DNA of 64,000 nucleotides from DASWZN01 sp036404435 (GTDB taxonomy: Bacteria > Acidobacteriota > Terriglobia > Bryobacterales > Bryobacteraceae): the NCBI GenBank assembly GCA_036404435.1, contig DASWZN010000015.1, positions 186,001-250,000 on the forward strand. The letters run 5' to 3'. A model generated the notes under the pieces. The model made no database searches. It was given only the letters and a program-made list of their open reading frames with translations, and was not told the origin of the DNA. Position 1 is the stretch's first letter. Each line of letters starts with the position of its first letter. This document shows positions 16,908-27,016 of the stretch, piece after piece. Made by a program: the position numbers and the translations under genes.

Positions 16908-18095
16908 ATGAACTTCTACCTTCTGGCGGTGATCAAAGCGGCGGTGGTGGTGGGCGTGCTGATGATCACGTTGCTCTACCTCCAGTGGGTCGAGCGCAAA
17001 GTGATCGCCCACATCCAAGTCCGCCTGGGCCCGTATAACGTGGGTCCGCACGGCTTGCTGCAACCGATCGCCGACACGCTGAAGCTGCTGACCAAGGAAG
17101 ACCTGCTGCCGCCCGGCGTCAACCGCTTCTATTTCATCCTGGCCCCGTTTCTGGCCATCTCGCTCTCGCTGATCTCGATCGCCGTGATTCCGTTCGGTCC
17201 TGAAATCCACGTGGGCGGCGTCGATACGTGGCTTCAGCTCGCGGACCTGAACATCGGCGTCATCTTCGTGCTGGCCATCTCGTCGCTCACGGTCTACGGA
17301 ATCGTGCTGGCGGGCTGGTCGTCGAACAGCAAGTACCCGCTGCTCGGCGCGCTGCGCAGCTCGGCGCAGATGATCAGCTACGAATTGCCGCTGGGGATGG
17401 CGGTAGCCGCGGCGCTGCTGCTGTCGAATTCGCTTAGCTTGCGCAAGATCGTCGAGACGCAGAGCGGCTATTACGGTGGGTTCTTCCCGGCCTGGAACCT
17501 GTTCCGCATGCCGTTCCCGCAAGTCTTCGGCTTCCTCATTTTCCTGATTGCGGTGTTCGCGGAGACCAACCGCGTTCCGTTCGATCTGCCGGAGGCGGAA
17601 AGCGAGCTGGTGGCCGGCTTCCACACCGAATACAGCTCGATGAAGTTCGCCGGGTTCTTCATGGCGGAGTACGCCAACATGGTGACGGTGACGTGCATGG
17701 CCACGGCGCTGTATCTGGGCGGCTGGCTGCCGCTGTGGCCCGCGTCGCTGGGCTCGAATTACGCGCCGGCGGCGGTGTTCTTCCTGGCTGGCGCCATCGC
17801 CATTTACAGCGGCTCGCAGGCACGCAAACGTGACCGGATCAGTTTGCAGGTGATCGGAGCGCTGTTCCTGGCGGCCGGCGTGCTGTTCCTCATTTCGATC
17901 GTCCAGGCGCTCCTGGCGCCGCTGTTCTGGTTTCTGGCGAAGACCGGCCTGCTGCTGCTCTTGTTCATCTGGGTGCGGGGTACGCTGCCGCGGTTTCGCT
18001 ACGACCAGTTGATGCGGTTCGGCTGGAGCTTCATGTTTCCGGTCGCGGTGGCGAACCTGATGATTACCGGGCTGCTGGTAGCCCTGGTGGGCTGA
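16908..18095 (+). CDS. nuoH: NADH-quinone oxidoreductase subunit H
   Basis: 395 residues, about 50 longer than many NuoH proteins, with eight or more transmembrane helices. NuoH joins the membrane arm to the quinone site. Conserved parts are LQWVERKVIAHIQVRLGPYN with GPHGLLQPIADTLKLLTKED, and the acidic loop ETNRVPFDLPEAESELVAGF followed by EYSSMKFAGFFMAEY. The extra length lies toward the C-terminus (YAPAAVFFLAGAIAIYSGSQ). It ends at 18095. Instead of nuoI, a palindrome-rich gap with a duplicated nuoJ start follows. Confidence 0.97.
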   Translation: MNFYLLAVIKAAVVVGVLMITLLYLQWVERKVIAHIQVRLGPYNVGPHGLLQPIADTLKLLTKEDLLPPGVNRFYFILAPFLAISLSLISIAVIPFGPEIHVGGVDTWLQLADLNIGVIFVLAISSLTVYGIVLAGWSSNSKYPLLGALRSSAQMISYELPLGMAVAAALLLSNSLSLRKIVETQSGYYGGFFPAWNLFRMPFPQVFGFLIFLIAVFAETNRVPFDLPEAESELVAGFHTEYSSMKFAGFFMAEYANMVTVTCMATALYLGGWLPLWPASLGSNYAPAAVFFLAGAIAIYSGSQARKRDRISLQVIGALFLAAGVLFLISIVQALLAPLFWFLAKTGLLLLLFIWVRGTLPRFRYDQLMRFGWSFMFPVAVANLMITGLLVALVG

Positions 18096-18096
18096 G

Positions 18097-18135
18097 CTAT
18101 GGACCCTATCCGATTTCTGATCTTGGGCGTGACGC
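18097..18135 (+). pseudogene. Duplicated 5' fragment of nuoJ
   Basis: Bases 18097-18124 match 18330-18357, the true nuoJ start, at 26 of 28 positions, and weaker matching continues about ten bases further if a three-base gap is allowed. Copy 1 would encode MDPIRFLILGVT against MDPILFLIFAGVA in nuoJ. It then runs into hairpin sequence and has no homology to NuoJ beyond about 12 codons. It looks like a broken duplicate made when the intervening element arrived. Confidence 0.7.
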
Positions 18136-18173
18136 ACGCACTCGTGCGTGCCGCGTCGCCACTCCTGGCGACG
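18134..18173. repeat. Tandem perfect hairpins (related in style to the nuoM-tail element)
   Basis: Two adjacent perfect stems: GCACGCAC/GTGCGTGC (18134-18141 with 18144-18151, two-base loop) and CGTCGCCA/TGGCGACG (18154-18161 with 18166-18173, loop CTCC). The CTCC or CTCA loop and the order of hairpins recall the element inside the end of nuoM. Confidence 0.75.
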
Positions 18174-18218
18174 CAGGGTCGGCGGGCGGCAAAAGCGCGT
18201 CAGTCCAGGAACACAATC

Positions 18219-18298
18219 TGGGCCGCCGATGAACGCGGATCAACGCGGATGACCCATTTGTTTTCCATCTGCGTCCATCTGCGTTCATCCGCGGCCAA
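18219..18298. repeat. Palindromic element, CCGCAGATGAACGC type (copy 2)
   Basis: Left arm GGCCGCCGATGAACGCGGAT (from 18221) and right arm ATCTGCGTTCATCCGCGGCC (to 18296) pair with few mismatches around a T-rich centre (CATTTGTTTTCCATC). It is the same family as 13005-13092. It sits between the hairpin pair and the true nuoJ start. Confidence 0.8.
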
Positions 18299-18331
18299 CA
18301 ATGTCTTGGCCTTGTTTGAGCCTTATCCCCT

Positions 18332-18832
18332 ATGGACCCTATCCTGTTTCTGATCTTCGCGGGCGTAGCGGTGGTCTGCGGCATTTCCGTGGTCGTGCAG
18401 ACCCACCCTATCACGAGCGCGTTGTCTCTGATCGGCGTGATGGCGTCGCTGGCGATGCTGTACCTGCTGCTGGGGGCGCAGTTCATCGCGGCGGCGCAGG
18501 TGATCGTCTACGCCGGCGCCATCATGGTGCTGTTCATCTTTGTCATCATGCTGCTCAACGCCGGCCGGGAGCGGAGGACGCGCGGCTCCTTCCTGGCGCG
18601 CCTCATTGGCCCGCCGCTGCTGATCCTCCTGCTCGGCTCGCTGACCTTCGTAATCCTGGCGGTGGTCCCGCGCGACGCGGTCGTGAAGTTCGGAACCTAC
18701 ACCGGCGGCACGGTGGAGAACGTCGGCCGCGCCCTCTTCACGACCTACCTCTGGCCGTTCGAGATCACTTCCATCCTGGTGCTGATCGCCATCGTGGGCG
18801 CCGTCGCGCTGGCCTACAAGGAGCTGGACTGA
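18332..18832 (+). CDS. nuoJ: NADH-quinone oxidoreductase subunit J
   Basis: 166 residues with five transmembrane helices. The family pattern LYLLLGAQFIAAAQVIVYAG, then AIMVLFIFVIMLLNAG, includes the pi-bulge helix 3 region of NuoJ in the membrane arm. ATG 18332 was chosen because everything downstream is uninterrupted; the copy at 18099 is broken. Its TGA shares a base with the nuoK ATG. There is no clear Shine-Dalgarno (TTATCCCCT just upstream), so initiation may be weak after the insertion. Confidence 0.95.
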   Translation: MDPILFLIFAGVAVVCGISVVVQTHPITSALSLIGVMASLAMLYLLLGAQFIAAAQVIVYAGAIMVLFIFVIMLLNAGRERRTRGSFLARLIGPPLLILLLGSLTFVILAVVPRDAVVKFGTYTGGTVENVGRALFTTYLWPFEITSILVLIAIVGAVALAYKELD

Positions 18833-19143
18833 TGCCGCACGTCGTGCCGCTTTCCTGGTACCTGGCGCTGAGCGCGGTTCTCTTCACGCTGGGCGTGGCC
18901 GGGTTTCTGTTCCGCCGGAACATCCTCACGATGTTCATGTCGATCGAGCTGATGCTGAACGCGGTCAACCTGAGCTTCGTCGCCTTCTCGTATCGCCTGA
19001 GACAAGTGGACGGCCAGTTGTTCACGTTCTTCGTGATGGTGGTGGCGGCGGCGGAGGCGGCCGTGGGGCTGGCCATCATTCTGATCGTTTTCAAGAACCG
19101 CGCCACGCTGCAAGTGGACGATCTTAGGACCATGAAGGACTGA
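18832..19143 (+). CDS. nuoK: NADH-quinone oxidoreductase subunit K
   Basis: 103 residues and three transmembrane helices, the normal NuoK size. The two conserved membrane glutamates appear in MFMSIELMLNAVNLSF and VVAAAEAAVGLAIIL. These are part of the central proton-conducting axis of complex I. The start ATG 18832 overlaps the nuoJ stop by one base, and nuoL begins one base after its stop, so translation is coupled on both sides. Confidence 0.97.
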   Translation: MPHVVPLSWYLALSAVLFTLGVAGFLFRRNILTMFMSIELMLNAVNLSFVAFSYRLRQVDGQLFTFFVMVVAAAEAAVGLAIILIVFKNRATLQVDDLRTMKD

Positions 19144-19144
19144 G

Positions 19145-22633
<3,489 letters not shown>

Positions 22634-22644
<11 letters not shown>

Positions 22645-24100
22645 CTTCGTCCCCAACGCGGCCGAGTACTTCCGGGTGCTGCCCGAGATGCTGCTGGTGG
22701 CGGTGGCCACGCTGATCATGGTGCTGGAGCCGCTGACCTCGAAGCAGTCCAAGCGCGCGCTCGGCTGGATCGCGCTCGCCGGCCTGGTGGCGGCGCTAAT
22801 CCCGGCGGCGCTGGGCGAACTGGCGCCGGGGACGGCGTTCAGCGGAATGGTCACCCTCGACGGCTTCGCGGTGTTCTTTCGCGTGCTGGTGATCGCGGCG
22901 GCCATCGTGATCGTGCTGATGTCGGGGAGCTACCTGCGCCGCGAAGAGGCGGAGTCGGGGGAATACTACGCCCTGGTGCTGTACTCGGTCGCCGGGCAGT
23001 GCATCATGGCGGCCGCGGGCGAGTTGATCGTTGTGTTTATCGGCCTCGAGATCTCCTCCATCGCCAGCTACGTGCTGGCGGGTTACCTGCGGCGCGCCAA
23101 GCTCGGCAACGAAGCCGCGGCCAAGTACTTCCTGTTGGGCAGCTTCGCCACCGCGTTTCTGTTGTACGGCGTCGCGCTCATCTATGGCGCCACGGGAACC
23201 ACCAGCCTGGTGGGAATCCGCAATGTGCTCGCCCGTCCGGGCAGCGCGCCGAGCGGGATGCTGGTGGGCGCCGCGGCGGCGCTGATGTTCGTCGGCCTCG
23301 CGTTCAAAGTGTCGGCCGCGCCCTTCCAGATCTGGGCGCCGGACGTCTATCAGGGCGCGCCGGCGCCGGTCTCCGCGTTCCTGGCTGCCGGGCCCAAAGC
23401 CGCCGCCTTCGCGGTCTTCATCCGCGTGTACATGACCGCCTTCAACACGCCGGGCGCGCGCTGGACGGGGATCGTGTGGGCTTCCGCGCTCGCGACCATG
23501 GTGGTGGGGAACTTCGCGGCGCTGGTGCAGAGCAACGTCAAACGCATGCTCGGCTACAGCTCGATCGCCCACGCCGGGTATGTGATGGTGGCCATCTCCG
23601 CGCATTCGGTGACCGGCACGGCGGCGGCGATGTTCTACCTCGCCGCCTACGTTTTCATGAACGCCGGGGCGTTCGCCGTGGTGGCGCATTTCTCGCGCGC
23701 CGGCGAGCGGTTCGTCGAGATCGACGATTTCGCGGGGCTCGGATGGCGCCAGCCGGGAACGGCGGCGCTGTTCTCGATCTTCCTGCTCTCGCTCATCGGC
23801 GTGCCGCTGACGGCCGGCTTCTTCGGGAAGTTCTACATCTTCAAGGCGGCCCTCGATGCCAACCTGGTGTGGCTCACGGTGATCGGCCTGCTCACGAGCG
23901 CCGTGGCCGCTTACTACTACCTGCGGCTGCTGGTGGTGATGTACATGAAGGAGCCGGGCGACGCGATGAAGGACCTGCCGCCGCTCGCCGCCGGCACGCG
24001 GGCCGCACTGTGGATCTCGGCCGCGCTCACCCTGATCCTGGGAATCTTCCCGTCGCTGGTGCTGAACTACGCCGTTGCGTACGCGCGCCTGGGGCAGTAG
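22634..24100 (+). CDS. nuoN: NADH-quinone oxidoreductase subunit N
   Basis: 488 residues, the third antiporter-like subunit. GTG 22634 was chosen because GGAGG precedes it by about seven bases and the protein then begins VPANFVPNAAEYFRVLPEML; it overlaps the nuoM stop by 11 bases. Conserved parts are FIGLEISSIASYVLAGYLRR (the TM5 Glu), AKYFLLGSFATAFLLYGVAL, FKVSAAPFQIWAPDVYQGAP and NVKRMLGYSSIAHAGYVMVA. The repeat-derived sequence ends 24 bases before this start, so the insertion left the nuoN ribosome-binding site intact. Confidence 0.97.
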
Positions 24101-24141
24101 GCTCCCGTCCAACCTGCGATAGACTAAGAGGTTCCCAGCCC

Positions 24142-25182
24142 ATGCCGGAACCTAACGCACCGCTCGAATCCGTGCTGACCGAACTGGAGGCGCGCGCGCG
24201 GGAGCGCATCGCCAACGCTGCCACCACCGAAGAGCTCGAAGCCGTGCGCGTCGAAGTGCTCGGCCGCAAGGGCGCGCTGGCGCAGATCTCGAAGCAGTTT
24301 GGCCAGCTCCCGCCCGAGGAGCGCAAGGCCGCCGGCAAGCGGCTGAACGCCGCCAAGGAGTCGATCGAAGCCGCCTTCGAAGCCCGCAGGGCGCGCTTCG
24401 AGAAGGACGCGCTCGCCGTCCGGCTCGACGCCGAGTGGATCGATCTGACGCTTCCCTCGCCCGGCCCCCGCCCCGGCAGCCTGCACCCGGTCACGCAGGT
24501 CCGGATGGAGATCGAGGACCTGTTCACTTCGATGGGCTTCGTGGTACTCGGCGGGCCGGAGGTCGAGACCGAGTATCGCAACTTCGACGCGCTGAACATC
24601 CCGGCGGACCATCCGGCGCGCGACATGCAGGACACCTTTTGGCTCCAGGACGGCAACCTGCTCCGCACCCACACTTCACCGGTGCAGGTGCGCGGCATGG
24701 AGCGCCTGGGGCCTCCTCTGCGCATGATCGCCCCAGGCCGTGTGTTCCGCAACGAGGAAGTGGACGCCTCGCACGAGCACACCTTCGACCAGGTGGAAGG
24801 TATGGTGATCGACCACGAGGTTTCGGTGGCGCACCTGGTCTACTTCATGAAGACGATGCTGAGCCACATCTTCCGGCGCGAGGTCAGCGTGCGGCTGCGG
24901 CCCGGCTTTTTCCCCTTCGTCGAGCCCGGTTTCGAGCTCGAGGTCCAGTGCCTGATCTGCGGCGGCACGGGCTGCCCCGTGTGCAAGGGCGGCGGCTGGG
25001 TCGAACAGCTTGGCTGCGGCCTGGTGCATCCCAACGTGCTGCGCCGGAGCGGCATCGACCCGGAGGAGTGGAACGGCTTCGCCTTCGGCCTGGGCCTGAC
25101 GCGCCTGGCTATGATGCGCTACGGCATCGACGACGTCCGCCACATGCAGGGCGGCGATCTGCGGTTCTTGCGACAATTCTGA
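24142..25182 (+). CDS. pheS: Phenylalanyl-tRNA synthetase alpha subunit
   Basis: 346 residues, the catalytic subunit that activates phenylalanine and charges tRNA-Phe. The N-terminal coiled coil (LESVLTELEARARERIANAA) is followed by class II motif 2 around MIAPGRVFRNEEVDASHEHT and motif 3 at NGFAFGLGLTRLAMMRYGI. A four-cysteine insertion (CLICGGTGCPVCKGGGW) may bind zinc and is found in some PheS lineages. The start ATG 24142 is 41 bases after nuoN. It is separated from pheT by two unrelated genes. Confidence 0.97.
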   Translation: MPEPNAPLESVLTELEARARERIANAATTEELEAVRVEVLGRKGALAQISKQFGQLPPEERKAAGKRLNAAKESIEAAFEARRARFEKDALAVRLDAEWIDLTLPSPGPRPGSLHPVTQVRMEIEDLFTSMGFVVLGGPEVETEYRNFDALNIPADHPARDMQDTFWLQDGNLLRTHTSPVQVRGMERLGPPLRMIAPGRVFRNEEVDASHEHTFDQVEGMVIDHEVSVAHLVYFMKTMLSHIFRREVSVRLRPGFFPFVEPGFELEVQCLICGGTGCPVCKGGGWVEQLGCGLVHPNVLRRSGIDPEEWNGFAFGLGLTRLAMMRYGIDDVRHMQGGDLRFLRQF

Positions 25183-25193
25183 GGAGGCACTCC

Positions 25194-26390
25194 GTGCTCG
25201 GCGATAAGCGGCTCATCCGAACAATCCGCCTGACGAATTTGCTCTCCTTCGGACCGAAGACGGAGGAAACCGAACTGCTGGGCTTGAACGTGCTGATCGG
25301 GCCGAACGGGTCGGGGAAGTCCAATTTGATCGAAGCGGTCGATCTGCTGCGAGCTTGCCCAACGGACGTTCAGGCGCCGATCCGGGCAGGTGGAGGAATC
25401 TCAGAATGGCTCTGGAAAGGGAGCCGGGGAGCGCCAGCCAGCGTGGGTGCGCCACATGCCGTCATTGACGTCACCGTCGGCTATCCCACGGGCCCGATGC
25501 CGCTGCGCCATCGCCTAAGTTTCACGAGGGCCGCAGTCCGCTTCGAGTTGGTGGACGAAATGATCGAGGATGAAGGCGCGGACCCGGGGCAGCCCCACTA
25601 CCGGAATGAGCGGGGGCAGGCGTTCGCCAGAGTTGCCATCAGCGAAACCGAGAGCCGCGAAATACGGCGCTCGCAAGTTGGCCCCGATCAGTCTGTCCTT
25701 TCGCAGCTCAGGGCTGCTGGTGTCTATCCGGAGATCACCTATCTCGGCAAGGAGTACGATGCGATTCGGCTGTACCGTGGGTGGTATACCGGAGAGCAGT
25801 CGGTTCTTCGGCAGCCACAGAGGACAGACCTTCCTCCGGACTTCCTGCTTGAAGACGCCAGCAATCTGTGCCTGGTCCTGGACAATCTGGAACTCCTCGG
25901 GATGCAGAACGTTCTCGTCGATCGTCTGCGCGAGTTCCACGAGCCGATCGCCTCTCTCCACACCATTGCCTCCGGTGGCTCCATTCAGCTCTTCCTGGAT
26001 GAACGTACTCTGGCCGACCGGATCCCCGCTGCCCGGCTCTCCGACGGCACGCTGCGTTATCTCTGCCTGTTGACAATTCTGTGCCACCCATCTCCTCCGC
26101 CGTTGATCTGCATCGAGGAACCAGAGATCGGCTTGCACCCCGACATTCTCCCAACTATCGCCGAGCTCCTGGTAGAGGCCTCGCAGCGCACTCAATTGAT
26201 CGTCACGACGCACTCCGAGGCTCTGGTCGACGCTCTGACGGACACACCCGAGGCCGTCGTCGTGTGCGAGAAGGAGGCAGGCTCTACCACGATGCGGCGG
26301 CTCGACAAGGGCGCGCTCAAGGAGTGGCTGGACAAGTATTCGCTGGGCCACCTGTGGCGCACGGGCGAACTGGGGGGCAACCGCTGGTGA
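25194..26390 (+). CDS. AAA/OLD-like ATPase of a two-gene module nested in pheST
   Basis: 398 residues from GTG 25194, preceded by GAGGAGG and 11 bases after pheS. It is an ABC/SMC-type AAA_21 ATPase. The N-terminal strand IRTIRLTNLLSFGPK leads to Walker A GPNGSGKSN (36-44). The middle carries a large insertion, then a signature-like LSDGTLRYL (about 282-290), Walker B LICIEEPEIGLHPD (about 304-317) and an H-loop LIVTTHSEAL (about 335-344). The chain ends soon after (GELGGNRW), so it has no fused TOPRIM domain as in OLD proteins. The stop overlaps the next gene by four bases. GC was 71/120 in 25741-25860 against 83/120 in 24181-24300 of pheS, consistent with transfer. Confidence 0.85.
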   Translation: MLGDKRLIRTIRLTNLLSFGPKTEETELLGLNVLIGPNGSGKSNLIEAVDLLRACPTDVQAPIRAGGGISEWLWKGSRGAPASVGAPHAVIDVTVGYPTGPMPLRHRLSFTRAAVRFELVDEMIEDEGADPGQPHYRNERGQAFARVAISETESREIRRSQVGPDQSVLSQLRAAGVYPEITYLGKEYDAIRLYRGWYTGEQSVLRQPQRTDLPPDFLLEDASNLCLVLDNLELLGMQNVLVDRLREFHEPIASLHTIASGGSIQLFLDERTLADRIPAARLSDGTLRYLCLLTILCHPSPPPLICIEEPEIGLHPDILPTIAELLVEASQRTQLIVTTHSEALVDALTDTPEAVVVCEKEAGSTTMRRLDKGALKEWLDKYSLGHLWRTGELGGNRW

Positions 26391-27016
26391 GGATCAAGCT
26401 GTACGTTGAGGGCGGCGGGGATGATAACGACGCGCTGCGCACCGCGTGCCGAAAGGGCTTCAGGACACTGATCGAGAAGGCCGGACTGGCTGGATGCATG
26501 CCGCGAATCGTCGCCTGCGGATCGCGCACCGAGACCTTCAATAAGTTTCGCATCGCCGCGCGAAGCGCTGCGCCCGACGAGTTTATGTGCCTCCTCGTCG
26601 ATAGCGAGGACCCCGTCGCGGACGGCACATCGCCCTGGGCCTTCCTCGGCGCGCGCCAGGCCGATCAGTGGGAGAAGCCAGCGGGGACCCCCGACGAGAA
26701 CGCGCACCTCATGGTTCAATGCATGGAGGCTTGGTTCTTGGCCGATCCCGACGCCGTTGAACGCTTCTTCGGGCGGGGCTTTCGCCGCAACGCGCTGCCG
26801 AATCGCGCCGACGTAGAAAAGATCCCGAAAGACGGCGTGGAGACTGCGCTGGAGGGCGCCACGCGCGCCTGTGCGACCAAGGGCCAATACCACAAAGGAA
26901 GGCACTCCTTCGCCCTGCTGGCGACGCTCGACCACGGCAAAGTGGCGGCATCTTCGCCCTACGCCGCACGCCTCTTCGAGACCCTCCGCCGCAAAGCACA
27001 GGTAACCCCCGCATGA
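26387..27016 (+). CDS. DUF4276 family protein, TOPRIM-like partner of the ATPase
   Basis: 209 residues from GTG 26387, inside the ATPase stop. The N-terminus IKLYVEGGGDDND places a Glu-Gly pair (E8, G9) after a beta strand, and a second strand ends in CLLVDSEDP (D72, E74, D75). This spacing and chemistry resemble the Glu and DxD motifs of TOPRIM nucleases. The rest (NAHLMVQCMEAWFLADPDAV, and GRHSFALLATLD) matches DUF4276. The family often accompanies AAA ATPases. Nuclease activity is inference. Its stop overlaps the pheT ATG (27013), so the module is coupled to the synthetase genes on both sides. Confidence 0.8.
   Translation: MRIKLYVEGGGDDNDALRTACRKGFRTLIEKAGLAGCMPRIVACGSRTETFNKFRIAARSAAPDEFMCLLVDSEDPVADGTSPWAFLGARQADQWEKPAGTPDENAHLMVQCMEAWFLADPDAVERFFGRGFRRNALPNRADVEKIPKDGVETALEGATRACATKGQYHKGRHSFALLATLDHGKVAASSPYAARLFETLRRKAQVTPA

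Noticed and set aside
13005..18298. CCGCAGATGAACGC repeats as a CRISPR array
   Set aside because: Copies are single inverted repeats kilobases apart, without regularly spaced direct repeats or cas genes.
18099..18353. An 84-residue protein from the duplicated nuoJ start
   Set aside because: Only about 12 codons match NuoJ; the rest reads through hairpins and palindromes.
24435..25193. Extension of the AAA ATPase upstream into pheS
   Set aside because: Shadow frame of pheS; GTG 25194 has a strong ribosome-binding site.
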